This document shows positions 15,279 through 24,296 of a stretch of DNA of 64,000 nucleotides, piece by piece. The translations under genes were made by a program, and so were the position numbers. The stretch is from positions 1,922,001-1,986,000 of the forward strand of contig NZ_CP037948.1 in assembly GCF_004358425.1 (NCBI RefSeq), read 5' to 3'. The stretch's first letter is position 1; every line of letters begins with the position of its first letter. A model generated the notes under the pieces. It was not told the DNA's origin and did no database searches. It worked only from the letters and a program-made list of their open reading frames with translations. Source of the stretch: Qipengyuania sediminis. Lineage in GTDB: Bacteria > Pseudomonadota > Alphaproteobacteria > Sphingomonadales > Sphingomonadaceae.

Positions 15279-17141
15279 CTAGCCCATCCGCTTGAGCAGC
15301 CAGGGGAACCGCCCCCCGCCGCGTGATGCCAGCCCTTCGATCACCAGCTGCTGGGTGGCATGGGGGCGCCCGTCGCCGTCGACCCACAGGCTCTCCTCGA
15401 GCGAAAGCGTCGCATCGTCGAGATCGCCCCCAAGCCGCATCTGCCAGTAGCTGCCGTCGGGAAGCGCCAGCCCCGCCCCGCGCCTGTCGCTCGAAAGGCC
15501 AGCGTCCACCCCCCTGCCGAGGTGGAAGCGGATCGCGAAGGGCAGCTTGCCGCGCTTGCCCCGCCGCCCCGCAGGCTCCAGCAGGTCTTCGCCGCGCAGT
15601 TCGCTCCCGTCAGCGGAAAGCGCGAGCAGGCGGCGATGAAGGAGGCCGTGGCGCGCGACATAGCCGTCGTGGCTCGCCTCCACCCGTATCGGCTGACCGG
15701 CGCGCACGGGGGCATCGCCGTGGCGGCGGAAATCGACCGCTTCGACCCCCTTGCCGATCCGCCCGGCAAGAAGGATGGCGGTCGAATTGGCTTCGTCCAG
15801 CACCAGCGTCGAATGCGCCGATGTGCCGCGCAGCCCCTGTTCGATCCGCACCGGGGTCGCTCCGCCCGCGAGCTCCGCCCCGCCGCAATTGACGATGAGG
15901 CGGCTTTCCCCATGGCTGAATTCGAAGGCCAGCGTCGAGGCGCAGCCGAAACGGGCATCGCGGGGGCGCGGCGGGGGCGCGGCATCGAACTGCAGCACGG
16001 CCTTGCCAGCCTGGACCACGCGGTAACCCCAGCCGCGCGCGTCGCGGGCGGGGCGGGCGCGGATGCCGCTCGACCCGACGAGCCGCGCCAGCGCATGGGC
16101 GTTGACGGCGCCCGCCCCCTGCCAAGAACCGAGCCCGCCATCGCCATGCCTAAGCGCCAGAAGGGGCGGGACCATCTGCTCCATCAAACCGCGCAGCATC
16201 GGCGGCGCAGCGCGGCCCGCCGCGGCGTAGCACGCCTCGAGGTCGATCAGCAGCGCGATGGCCTGCATCTGCGCGAGCGGACTGCGCGACAGTACCCCGC
16301 CATCCGGCCCGGCAATCTCGCCGAGCGCACGATGCAGCCCCGCTTCCCCGTATACCCGGCGCGGCCGCCCATCGGGGAGCAGCAGGCCGGCGGCGGTTAT
16401 CGCCGCCCAGCCGGTGGCCGCTCCGAGCCGGTCGGGCTCTTTCGCGACATGGCGATCGAGCCAGCGCGCGGTTTGCGCGATCGCCCGCAGCATGCGCGGT
16501 CGCATCGCGGCGTCCTCACCCGAAAGCACCAGCGGCGCATGAATCAGCCAGGCGAGCAGGCGTTGGCCGGCGCGCTCGACGCTCCAGCCCGGGCCCTTGC
16601 CGGGGTCGCCATGCGCATCGAGCCAGCGCCTCGCAATCCCCTCCGCGATCGGCGCCGCGGTTTCGCGCGGGGCGGCGGCGGCAAGGTCGCGCAGCCAGGT
16701 GAAGCCGTGGAGCAGCTTTTGTTGCGGCATCGGCAGCCGCGCGCTGGAGGAGAAATCCGCCTCTGCCAGCGGCAACTTGTACCCTTCGACCACGAAGTGC
16801 CCCGCCCGGATCGCCTTGCCGCGCGCGCTATCCCCTTCCAGAGGGCTGCGGACCGTCGCCAGCAGCCGCAATCGCGCAGGCTTGCGCAAGGGCGCTGCGA
16901 GCAGCGCGCCGGGCACGCCCAGCCGGTAGGCCCAACCGAGCGCTTTGTCGGCGAGGTTCGACCCGTTGCCGAAATCGGCGGGTACGAGCGCACGCGCTGT
17001 CTCGATAGGCTCTTCATCGGCTGGGCCCGTCGCGGCAGGGCCGACCGCCGGTTCGCGCGTGACGCGAGGCAGCGGCAATGCCGGTTGCGAAACCTCCGCT
17101 TCGGACGCGGCCGGGTCGAGCAGAAGCGGATCATGCTTCAT
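15279..17141 (-). CDS. Heparinase II/III family protein
   Basis: The 620-residue protein has an N-terminal alpha-helical toroid (residues about 80-340) and a C-terminal beta-sandwich beginning near [24 protein letters not shown]. The latter is the recognisable heparinase II/III C-terminal block, followed by a [12 protein letters not shown] segment. Such lyases cleave acidic polysaccharides by beta-elimination. The first 70 residues are variable and there is no clear signal peptide. The real substrate in this lineage is unknown. It starts by ATGA overlap with the end of rpe and is followed closely by purH. This odd mix of a lyase-like gene between two housekeeping genes may have been fixed long ago. 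Confidence 0.85.
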   Translation of the reverse strand: MKHDPLLLDPAASEAEVSQPALPLPRVTREPAVGPAATGPADEEPIETARALVPADFGNGSNLADKALGWAYRLGVPGALLAAPLRKPARLRLLATVRSPLEGDSARGKAIRAGHFVVEGYKLPLAEADFSSSARLPMPQQKLLHGFTWLRDLAAAAPRETAAPIAEGIARRWLDAHGDPGKGPGWSVERAGQRLLAWLIHAPLVLSGEDAAMRPRMLRAIAQTARWLDRHVAKEPDRLGAATGWAAITAAGLLLPDGRPRRVYGEAGLHRALGEIAGPDGGVLSRSPLAQMQAIALLIDLEACYAAAGRAAPPMLRGLMEQMVPPLLALRHGDGGLGSWQGAGAVNAHALARLVGSSGIRARPARDARGWGYRVVQAGKAVLQFDAAPPPRPRDARFGCASTLAFEFSHGESRLIVNCGGAELAGGATPVRIEQGLRGTSAHSTLVLDEANSTAILLAGRIGKGVEAVDFRRHGDAPVRAGQPIRVEASHDGYVARHGLLHRRLLALSADGSELRGEDLLEPAGRRGKRGKLPFAIRFHLGRGVDAGLSSDRRGAGLALPDGSYWQMRLGGDLDDATLSLEESLWVDGDGRPHATQQLVIEGLASRGGGRFPWLLKRMG

Positions 17142-17812
17142 GCGGGTTGGTTCCTCGCGCCCTTCAATTCGGCGATATTCGCCGCATAGTGCAGCGGACC
17201 GCCGCGAAAGCTTGCCGATCCCGCGACAAGCACGTCAGCCCCCGCCGCCACGCATTGCGGCGCGGTGACGGCATCTACCCCGCCATCGACCTCGAGCCGT
17301 ATCGCGCGTCCCGTCTTGTCGATCATCTTGCGGATCGCCTCGATCTTGCGCAGCTGGCTGGCGATGAAGCTTTGCCCGCCGAAGCCCGGGTTGACGCTCA
17401 TCACCAGCACCAGATCGACCGCGTCGATGAGGTAATCGAGCATTTTGGCGGGAGTGCCGGGGTTGAGAACCACCCCCGCTTGCTTGCCCAGCGCCTTGAT
17501 GGCCTGGATAGTGCGATGGATATGCGGCCCGGCCTCGGGATGGACGGTGAGGATATCCGCCCCCGCCTCGGCGAAGGCGGCGAGGTAGGGGTCTGCCGGG
17601 GCGATCATCAGATGGACGTCGAAGGGCTTGGCGGAATGCGGGCGCAACGCCTTGATGACCGCGGGTCCGATGGTGATGTTGGGCACGAAATGCCCGTCCA
17701 TCACGTCGATGTGGATCCAGTCCGCCCCGGCCGCGTCGATCGCGCGCACCTCCTCCCCGAGCCGAGCGAAATCGGCAGAGAGAATGGAAGGGGCGATGAG
17801 CGGCGCGGCCAT
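17138..17812 (-). CDS. rpe: Ribulose-phosphate 3-epimerase
   Basis: The 224-residue TIM-barrel enzyme interconverts ribulose 5-phosphate and xylulose 5-phosphate. Family motifs are clear: [17 protein letters not shown], the metal-ligand segment [49 protein letters not shown] and the phosphate-binding [10 protein letters not shown]. The start [11 protein letters not shown] matches family N-termini; the 46 codons upstream of it do not. It heads the operon with the heparinase-like gene and purH. Confidence 0.96.
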   Translation of the reverse strand: MAAPLIAPSILSADFARLGEEVRAIDAAGADWIHIDVMDGHFVPNITIGPAVIKALRPHSAKPFDVHLMIAPADPYLAAFAEAGADILTVHPEAGPHIHRTIQAIKALGKQAGVVLNPGTPAKMLDYLIDAVDLVLVMSVNPGFGGQSFIASQLRKIEAIRKMIDKTGRAIRLEVDGGVDAVTAPQCVAAGADVLVAGSASFRGGPLHYAANIAELKGARNQPA

Positions 17813-17946
17813 GGCCGCCCGGCCATAGGATCGCACGGGCCGCGACGCTAACGGGGCCGGCGCGGTTTTCCCCCATGAGGGCGGACGCGGCCGTCCCGCG
17901 CCCGCCATTGACCGCCCAAGCCTCGCCGCTGTAGGACGCCCGCGCC

Positions 17947-18020
<74 letters not shown>

Positions 18021-18023
<3 letters not shown>

Positions 18024-18057
18024 AGGGCGCTGCCTGCAAAGCGGGCGGCGCCCTTGG
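18021..18057 (+). terminator. Strong hairpin overlapping the 3' end of tRNA-Arg
   Basis: The arms CCAAGGGCGC and GCGCCCTTGG pair perfectly, extended by TGCC/GGCG with a wobble pair, around a nine-base loop. The stem starts at the encoded CCA. No T tract follows, so it is either a weak intrinsic terminator or a 3' processing signal. The remaining bases up to 18202 show no gene. Confidence 0.45.
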
Positions 18058-18202
18058 CGCATCATGGCGGTTCGAGCCTTGTTCGGAGTCGGAGCAGCAA
18101 GCTGCGAAGACGTGTGAACCGAAGCGCAGCACAATCCTGACGGGTACAGCGGCCCCCAACCGCGTTAGCAAATCGGCAAGCCCCGACCGCTAGGCTATCG
18201 CC

Positions 18203-18562
18203 ATGGCGCTTCCGTCACGCAATCAGCCCCCGCACCCCGCCCCCGATGCCAGCCTCGCCGCCGGTTGGGCGTTATTGACTGAAGCGGGGGCCGCCGTGGC
18301 CGAGCTCGCCGCTATCGATGGCGCCGATCAGTCCTTGACGCCGCGTGAATTCGCGTTGCGCGCGGCCGCCGCCGGCCCCGCGCGGCTGGCGCTCGCGGAG
18401 CGCACGATCGACGACCTTGCGGCGGTGCTGCATTACGGGCTCAATGCGATAGCGGCGGCGGCGGCGGCCGGGCGCGATGTCACGACTGCGGCCAATACGC
18501 TGTGGCGAGAGTTCGATCATGCGCGGCGCGGACTTATCGCCCTTATCGAGCGCCCGGCCTGA
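18203..18562 (+). CDS. Hypothetical alpha-helical protein
   Basis: A 119-residue alanine-rich protein with no recognised family. It is predicted helical throughout, with segments WALLTEAGAAVAELAAIDG, LALAERTIDDLAAVLHYGL and LWREFDHARRGLIALIE. No signal peptide or membrane helix is visible. It lies upstream of mmcB on the same strand with a 58-base gap. The frame has codon use like its neighbours, which supports a real gene. Confidence 0.6.
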   Translation: MALPSRNQPPHPAPDASLAAGWALLTEAGAAVAELAAIDGADQSLTPREFALRAAAAGPARLALAERTIDDLAAVLHYGLNAIAAAAAAGRDVTTAANTLWREFDHARRGLIALIERPA

Positions 18563-18620
18563 TCCGAAGACCACAGACCGGGGCTTGACCCGGTTCCGGT
18601 TTCGTTCCAGCGGGCCAGCC

Positions 18621-19133
18621 ATGGCCGAACCCCTCTCGCTTACTCGGTATTGCGCCGATCCTCCCGATGCCGATTGCCGCACCGCGCGGGACGTTGCGCG
18701 CGGAATCCTGCGCCTGTTCGCACGCAACGACATCTGGTGCTTGCCGGAAATGCCGCTGCGGAACGGGCGGCGCGCGGACCTCATGGGCGTGGATGCCAAG
18801 GGGCAGGTGGTGATCGTTGAGATCAAGGTCGCGCGCGGCGATCTGCTCGGCGATGGCAAGTGGCCCGACTATCTCGACTATTGCGACCGGTTCTATTGGG
18901 GGGTACCGCCGGGGCTGGACCGAGCTCCGCTCGAAGGCGACCTCTACCGCCCCGATTGCTGCGGGATCATCGTGGCTGATGGCTATGACGCCGAGATCCT
19001 GCGCCCCGCTCCGCTTCACCCCCTCGCCGCCGCACGCCGGCGCTGCGAGGTTGAGCGGTTGGCCCGGACCGCGCTCCGACGCCTGACCATCGCCGCCGAC
19101 CCTGCTTCGGAACCATGGGGCAGCGAGGGTTGA
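18621..19133 (+). CDS. mmcB: MmcB-family DNA repair protein
   Basis: The 170-residue protein matches the MmcB (DUF1052) family: DVARGILRLFARNDIWCLPEMPLRNGRRADLM, then the nuclease-like core ADLMGVDAKGQVVIVEIKVARGD and YLDYCDRFYWGVPPG. The Asp, Glu-x-Lys spacing is that of PD-(D/E)XK nucleases. In Caulobacter MmcB is tied to mitomycin C resistance and to inducible mutagenesis. The start MAEPLSLTRY is chosen over an upstream ATG that lies inside the previous gene. Confidence 0.88.
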   Translation: MAEPLSLTRYCADPPDADCRTARDVARGILRLFARNDIWCLPEMPLRNGRRADLMGVDAKGQVVIVEIKVARGDLLGDGKWPDYLDYCDRFYWGVPPGLDRAPLEGDLYRPDCCGIIVADGYDAEILRPAPLHPLAAARRRCEVERLARTALRRLTIAADPASEPWGSEG

Positions 19134-19169
19134 ATTGAAGGCGCGCGCTGCGTCATAAGCGCCCTGTCC

Positions 19170-19886
19170 ATGCTTGCCGCGATCCTCCTCTCCGCCCTCG
19201 CGATGACCGCGATCGTCGCTCTGCGCTACGCGGCGGTGAGCGGCGGGTTCGCCTGGCTGACGGAGCGGCGGCATCCGGGCGCGCACGCGAAGCTCGGGCC
19301 GCAGATCAAGCGCGAGATCGGCTGGTCGCTCGCCGCCGCCGCGATCTACGGCATCCCGGCAGGTGTGATCGCCTGGGGGTGGCAGGCGCGGGGCTGGACG
19401 CGCATCTATACCGACTGGAGCGCCTATCCGCTGTGGTATGCCCCGCTCTCGGTCCTGCTCTACCTCTTCGCGCACGACAGCTGGTTCTATTGGACGCACC
19501 GCTGGATGCACCGCCCGCGCCCCTTCCGTGTCATGCACGCCGTGCATCATGCGAGCCGCCCACCGACCGCCTGGGCGGCGATGAGCTTCCATCCCTGGGA
19601 GGCACTCACCGGCGCGGTGGTGATCCCCGCGCTCGTGTTCCTGGTGCCGATCCACCCGGCAATGCTGGGTCTGGTGCTCACGGTGATGACGGTGATGGGC
19701 GTCACCAATCACATGGGCTGGGAGCTGTTTCCGCGAGCGCTGGTTCATTCCGCCTTAGGCAATTGGCTGATAACGGCCAGCCACCATCAGCGTCATCACG
19801 AAGAGTATCGATGCAATTACGGACTCTATTTTCGCTTCTGGGATCGTCTGTGCGGCACCGATCGCGGCCTCTCGCGCTCGCTCTAG
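19170..19886 (+). CDS. Sterol desaturase / fatty-acid hydroxylase family protein
   Basis: The 238-residue membrane protein has the three histidine clusters of the di-iron hydroxylase superfamily: HDSWFYWTHRWMHR, HAVHHASR and ASHHQRHHEEY. Hydrophobic segments lie before and between them. It uses oxygen to hydroxylate or desaturate a lipid-like substrate in the membrane. Carotenoid ring hydroxylases and sphingolipid or fatty-acid hydroxylases are both possible in this lineage, and no substrate can be named. Its end overlaps the next gene by 76 bases. Confidence 0.87.
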   Translation: MLAAILLSALAMTAIVALRYAAVSGGFAWLTERRHPGAHAKLGPQIKREIGWSLAAAAIYGIPAGVIAWGWQARGWTRIYTDWSAYPLWYAPLSVLLYLFAHDSWFYWTHRWMHRPRPFRVMHAVHHASRPPTAWAAMSFHPWEALTGAVVIPALVFLVPIHPAMLGLVLTVMTVMGVTNHMGWELFPRALVHSALGNWLITASHHQRHHEEYRCNYGLYFRFWDRLCGTDRGLSRSL

Positions 19887-20308
19887 CCGCGCCCGCGCTG
19901 TTGGTCGGCGCTACCCCGCCCCTGCCGGCGGGCTCGGACATTGTGATCGTGGCGACGGGCCTGCGCAATGTGCACGGCGTGGTACGCGCCTGCATGACCA
20001 GCGACGTGCGCGCCTTCCCCGCCTGCCGGGGCTCCTCTGCCGCGTATAATGCACAGGCGCACGCCGACGCGCGGGTCACCCTCACCTTTTACGACGTCAA
20101 GCCCGGGCGCTACGCAGTCGCGCTGCTCCACGACGAGAACGGCAACGGCAAGGCCGACCGGGCGGCCATGATGATCCCCAAGGAAGGCTTCGGCTTCTCG
20201 CGCGATGCCAGGGTCCGCTTCGGCCCGCCCAAGTTCGGCGAAGCGGCCTTCGACGTCGCTCCCAACGCGCGCGACACTATGTTCATCCGCATGCGCTACA
20301 TGCTGTAG
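19811..20308 (+). CDS. DUF2141 exported protein
   Basis: The protein of 165 residues has a signal peptide (LALALAAPALLVGATPPLPA) and a DUF2141 beta-rich domain with VTLTFYDVKPGRYAVALLHDENGNGKAD and IPKEGFGFSRDA. Its function is not known. The ATG at 19811 has GAAGAG upstream; a GTG at 19850 would give a shorter n-region and is also plausible. Either way it overlaps the desaturase-family gene in another frame. The overlap suggests coupled expression, and the pair is probably an operon. Confidence 0.83.
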   Translation: MQLRTLFSLLGSSVRHRSRPLALALAAPALLVGATPPLPAGSDIVIVATGLRNVHGVVRACMTSDVRAFPACRGSSAAYNAQAHADARVTLTFYDVKPGRYAVALLHDENGNGKADRAAMMIPKEGFGFSRDARVRFGPPKFGEAAFDVAPNARDTMFIRMRYML

Positions 20309-20410
20309 CCTGAGGCGCGGGGCGGTGCGCGCCGGTAGCGTTTACAGGATGTTTACCACAGGCCGCGCATAGCCTTTGACCGATCGGGCAATTCGAGGCA
20401 GCCGCGCGGC

Positions 20411-22153
20411 ATGGACAGGTACGGGGGCAGGTTCGGCGCTTACGACGACCCCTACGAGGGCGTCGAGCCGCTCGACCTCGATATCCTTTCCGAACTGGAC
20501 AGCGGAATCCCGCCCGTCGCGCCGCCAAGCCCCGTGGGTCAGGACGAGCGGCGCATGCAGGTTCGCGCCTACAACCACTGGGCCGCGCTGCTGGGCGACG
20601 CGAGCTATCCGCCGATCAGCGCGCTTCATCCCGAGGCGCTCGAGGATTTCGGCCCCTATGGCGTCCTGCTGCACTTCGGCGGGCCGGGGGGGATCGAGGA
20701 CCCGGCGATCCGCTTCCTGGGCGCGAAGCTGGCCGAGGAATGCGGTTGCGAGGGCGGTTTCGCCCGCTTGTCGCAAGTGCCCGGGCGTTCGCTGCTCAGC
20801 CGGATCACCGATCATTACATGCAGATCCTCGCCAACCAGGCGCCGATCGGCTTCGAGGCGGAATTCACCAATCAGCAGGGCGCGAACGTCCTTTACCGCG
20901 GCATTCTCCTCCCCTGGTCGGAGCACGGGGAGGCGATCGATTACATCTTCGGCGTCATCAACTGGAAGGAGATGGCGGATGCAGCGACGGCGGACGCGCT
21001 CCTCGCCGCGATCGATGCCGGGTTCGCGGCGCCCATACCGCTTTACGAAGGAATAGACATGGACCGGATGCTCGATCTGACCGGCTTCGAAAAGCCCGAC
21101 GAGGAGCCGGAGCCCGCCGCCGCTCTCCCCTCGCCCGCCTTCGGCACACCGCTCGATCTGACGGAAGAGCTGACCGAGCCGGCTGCAGGCTGGGACGACG
21201 AGGACGATGACGGCGCCTGGGGCGCGAGCTTCGCCGGGTTCGGGGCCGAAGACACGGTCTATGCGGTCGATTACGGCGCGCAGGGGCTCGAGGATGGCGA
21301 GGCGGACGAGGATGTCGATGGCGTCGTCGATCCGCTGGCGGAGGAAGACGACGTCGGCCTCGGTCTCGCGTCGCTCGTCTCGCGCACCACCCGCGTGAAG
21401 CAGAGCGTAGTGCTGCCCGGCATGGAAGGGGCCCCGGTGCCCGCGCTGGCGCCGCTCCCCGTCCCGCAGGCCTATGAGCCCGAGCCGGAACGCGAACCGA
21501 TTGTTGCCGCGGCAGCGCCGCAGCCCACCCCGCCCGCGCCAGCAGAGGAGCCGGACGGGCTGTACGATTGCCTCGCCGCCGCCCGCGAGCTCGCGCAGAC
21601 CGCGCGTTCGAGCGAGGATCGCGGCCGCAAGGCGCTCTATCAGGCCGTGGCGCGCGCTTACGACTTCAGCCTCGAAGCTGCGGCGAACCCGGAGGACTTC
21701 GGCGAGCTGCTGGCGGAGAACGGGCTGACGGTGCAGGACCGCGCGCCGATGACGCCGATCGTAAAGCTCGTCTTCGGCGCGGACTATGACAAGACGCGGC
21801 TTACCGAATATGCGACCGTGCTGTGCTACGCGCATCGCACCGACGTCGCGCGCGGCACGCTCGACAGCCTGCTGGCAAGCGCGGAGGGCGGGCTGAAAGG
21901 CGTCGTTCAGGCCGAACGCCGTGCGCGCAAGGATGGGTCGGAGAACGCTCCTGCCCCGCGCACCATACGCGCGGGGCTCGCGAAGAAGCTGCGCAAGCTC
22001 GATCCGGTTGCGCTTGCCGATCTCGAACCCGAGGGCGCCGAATTCGCGCTGGTAATGGTCCGCCGCCTGCCATCGGGCGAATTGGCGGGGTTGGGCGAGG
22101 TGCCCGAAGACGTTGCGCTGATCGAAAAGGCCGCGCGCAAGCTCCTCCCCTGA
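20411..22153 (+). CDS. PAS_5-type domain protein with acidic linker and helical C-terminal domain
   Basis: The 580-residue protein has three parts. Residues about 45-215 resemble the PAS_5 family (YNHWAALLGDASYPPISAL, LLHFGGPGG, then SRITDHYMQILAN and FGVINWKEM). Residues about 230-380 are an acidic, proline-rich low-complexity linker. Residues about 385-580 are helical, with arginine- and lysine-rich segments. There is no transmembrane helix and no kinase or cyclase domain. PAS_5 proteins in alphaproteobacteria are often of unknown function and may be polar or signalling scaffolds. It is transcribed in the same direction as the protease gene that follows. Confidence 0.7.
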   Translation: MDRYGGRFGAYDDPYEGVEPLDLDILSELDSGIPPVAPPSPVGQDERRMQVRAYNHWAALLGDASYPPISALHPEALEDFGPYGVLLHFGGPGGIEDPAIRFLGAKLAEECGCEGGFARLSQVPGRSLLSRITDHYMQILANQAPIGFEAEFTNQQGANVLYRGILLPWSEHGEAIDYIFGVINWKEMADAATADALLAAIDAGFAAPIPLYEGIDMDRMLDLTGFEKPDEEPEPAAALPSPAFGTPLDLTEELTEPAAGWDDEDDDGAWGASFAGFGAEDTVYAVDYGAQGLEDGEADEDVDGVVDPLAEEDDVGLGLASLVSRTTRVKQSVVLPGMEGAPVPALAPLPVPQAYEPEPEREPIVAAAAPQPTPPAPAEEPDGLYDCLAAARELAQTARSSEDRGRKALYQAVARAYDFSLEAAANPEDFGELLAENGLTVQDRAPMTPIVKLVFGADYDKTRLTEYATVLCYAHRTDVARGTLDSLLASAEGGLKGVVQAERRARKDGSENAPAPRTIRAGLAKKLRKLDPVALADLEPEGAEFALVMVRRLPSGELAGLGEVPEDVALIEKAARKLLP

Positions 22154-22218
22154 TACGTCAGGCCCGCCACCACGCTTTCAGTTCCGGTTCACCGCCGGGA
22201 CGGCTAAGGTCGCCGGCT

Positions 22219-23598
22219 ATGGCAATGTTCCATCGCATCGGTGCGCGCCTCGCGGCGATCGCGCTTGCCTGCGTCGCGGCGCAGCCTGTCTCGGCGCAAT
22301 CGCTGCTCCGCGATACCGAGACAGAAGCGTTCTTTCAGGACCTCGCCGCGCCGCTCGTCAAAGCTGCCGATCTGCCGGAGCGCAACGTTGATATCGCGTT
22401 GCTCAGCACCCGCTCAATCAATGCCTTCGTCGCCGGAGGGCAGATCATCTATCTTCACGCCGGGCTGATCGAAAAGGCGGATACCGCCGCTGAGGTCCAG
22501 GGCGTCATCGCGCACGAGTTGGGCCACATCACTGGCGGACATATCATCCGCCAGGGCGAGGGGGCGAGGGCGGCGACCAATATCTCGCTCCTTTCGCTGC
22601 TCGCCGGGATCGGCGCGGTGCTTGCGGGCGCGGGCGATGCCGGCATGGCGGCAATGATGATGGGCCAGCGCGCCGCCATCGGTAAATTCCTTGCCTATAG
22701 CCGGGGCGAGGAAGGCAGCGCCGATGCCGCGGGTGCCGCTTTCCTTTCCAAGGCCGGCATTTCGGGGCGTGGCTCGCTCGCTTTCTTCGAGAAGCTGGCG
22801 GGAATGGAAATGCGCTACGCGGTCAGCCGCGATGCCGAGATCGAATATATCCGCAGCCACCCGCTGACGAGCGACCGCATTGCCACGCTGCGTGACGTCT
22901 ATGAGCGCGATCCGGCGTGGGGCCGGCCCTACGACGTCAAGCTCCAGGCCCGCTTCGAGCGCGTAAAGGCCAAGCTTATCGGCTATCTTGGCGAACCCGC
23001 GCAAACCCTGCGCCAATATCCGCCAACCGATCTCAGCGTGGCCGGACATTACGCGCGCGCCTATGCCTATCACAAGCAGGCGCTGGTCCCCCAGGCGCTG
23101 GCGGAGACGCGTGCGCTGATCGCCAAGGCGCCGGAAGACCCCTATTTCCTCGAGCTCGAAGGGCAGATTCTGCTCGAATCGGGCCAGCCGGACGCCGCCC
23201 TGGCGGTGCTGGCGCGCGCGACCGCGCTCACCAATGCGCAGCCGTTGATCGCGACGCTCTATGGCCATGCCCTGCTCGCGACCGAGAACCCCAAGCATCA
23301 CGAGGAGGCCGAGCGGGTGCTGCGCGCGGCGGTGGCGCGTGACCGCTACAACCCCTTCGCCTGGCGGCAGCTCGGCACCGTCTATGCTGCGCGCGGGGAC
23401 ATGCCGCGTGCCAATCTCGCTAGCGCGGAGCAGCAGGTGATGAGCGGTGACTACCTGCGCGCCGTGCGCAGCGCTCGAACCGCGCAGGCGGGCCTGGTTG
23501 AAAACAGCGCCGACTGGCTGCGCGCGCAGGATATCGAGATGCAGGCCCGCTCACTGCTCGAACGTCAGGAAAAGCAGAACCGCGGCCGCGCGGGGTGA
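22219..23598 (+). CDS. Periplasmic M48-family metalloprotease with TPR domain (BepA-like)
   Basis: The 459-residue protein starts with a signal peptide (AAIALACVAAQPVSAQ) and has the zinc site HELGH at 99-103. A further ligand region is GEEGSADAAG. The C-terminal half forms tetratricopeptide repeats (ARAYAYHKQALVPQALAE, QPDAALAVLARAT, AWRQLGTVYAARG). This layout matches BepA/YfgC, which checks outer-membrane protein assembly. The upstream ORF extends further 5' but the signal peptide fixes the start. The stop overlaps or nearly meets the DsbA-like gene. Confidence 0.92.
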   Translation: MAMFHRIGARLAAIALACVAAQPVSAQSLLRDTETEAFFQDLAAPLVKAADLPERNVDIALLSTRSINAFVAGGQIIYLHAGLIEKADTAAEVQGVIAHELGHITGGHIIRQGEGARAATNISLLSLLAGIGAVLAGAGDAGMAAMMMGQRAAIGKFLAYSRGEEGSADAAGAAFLSKAGISGRGSLAFFEKLAGMEMRYAVSRDAEIEYIRSHPLTSDRIATLRDVYERDPAWGRPYDVKLQARFERVKAKLIGYLGEPAQTLRQYPPTDLSVAGHYARAYAYHKQALVPQALAETRALIAKAPEDPYFLELEGQILLESGQPDAALAVLARATALTNAQPLIATLYGHALLATENPKHHEEAERVLRAAVARDRYNPFAWRQLGTVYAARGDMPRANLASAEQQVMSGDYLRAVRSARTAQAGLVENSADWLRAQDIEMQARSLLERQEKQNRGRAG

Positions 23599-23603
23599 TC
23601 AGG

Positions 23604-24296
23604 ATGCGGCGGAATTTTCTTACCGCGCTGCTTGCGCTCGCATGCGGTTTTGCGGGCGCAGGTCTGTGGTCGGTCTCGGGGTTGGACAATGCCCGCACGC
23701 GGGCCTGGCTGGTCGCGAACCCAGAGGTGTTGCCCGAAATGGCGGCTGCCTTGCAAAGGAACGAGGCCCAGGTGCGGCTTGCCGAAGTCGGCGATGCGGT
23801 CGCGCGGCCTTTTCCCGGAGCGGTACTGGGCAACCCCGCCGGCAAGCGGGTGCTGGTGATGTTCACCGATTATGCTTGCGGCTATTGCCGCTCCAGCGAA
23901 CGCGACGTCGCGCGGCTGATTGCTGCCGATCCCGATCTCAAGGTCGTGATTCGCGAATGGGCCATCTTCCCCGGCAGCGAGAATGCCGCGCGCATGGCGC
24001 TCGCCGCCGCGCAGCAGGGCAGATACGCGGCATTCCACAAGGCGATGTTCGCAGGTGGCGCGCCAAATGCCGAAGGCGTTGCGCGCGCCGCACGTGCTGC
24101 CGGGCTGGACATGGCGCGAGCGAGTGCCTTTGCCGCGTCCGACCGGGCGGCGGCCGAGCTCGCACGCACCACGCAATTTGCCCGCACGCTGGGTTTCGCC
24201 GGAACGCCGGGTTGGATCGCCGAGGGGCAAGTGATCGAAGGCGCGGTCGGCTACGACCGGCTGAAGGCCGCGCTGGACGGCAGCGAGGCGGCATGA
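23604..24296 (+). CDS. DsbA-family thiol:disulfide oxidoreductase, exported
   Basis: About 230 residues begin with a hydrophobic signal (FLTALLALACGFAGAGL). The thioredoxin-like domain has FTDYACGYCRSSERDV, with the CGYC active site, and the cis-Pro loop FAGTPGWI. It resembles DsbA/DsbG-like proteins. The ATG is favoured because GGGG lies at normal distance; a GTG nine bases upstream overlaps the previous stop. It is followed by a second protease gene with an ATGA overlap, so the three form an envelope protein-quality operon. Confidence 0.88.
   Translation: MRRNFLTALLALACGFAGAGLWSVSGLDNARTRAWLVANPEVLPEMAAALQRNEAQVRLAEVGDAVARPFPGAVLGNPAGKRVLVMFTDYACGYCRSSERDVARLIAADPDLKVVIREWAIFPGSENAARMALAAAQQGRYAAFHKAMFAGGAPNAEGVARAARAAGLDMARASAFAASDRAAAELARTTQFARTLGFAGTPGWIAEGQVIEGAVGYDRLKAALDGSEAA

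Noticed and set aside
13662..17189. Two long plus-strand frames (554 and 609 codons) opposite purH and the heparinase-like gene
   Set aside because: No domain features, rich in Arg, Ala, Gly and Pro, and the opposite strand has recognised enzymes.
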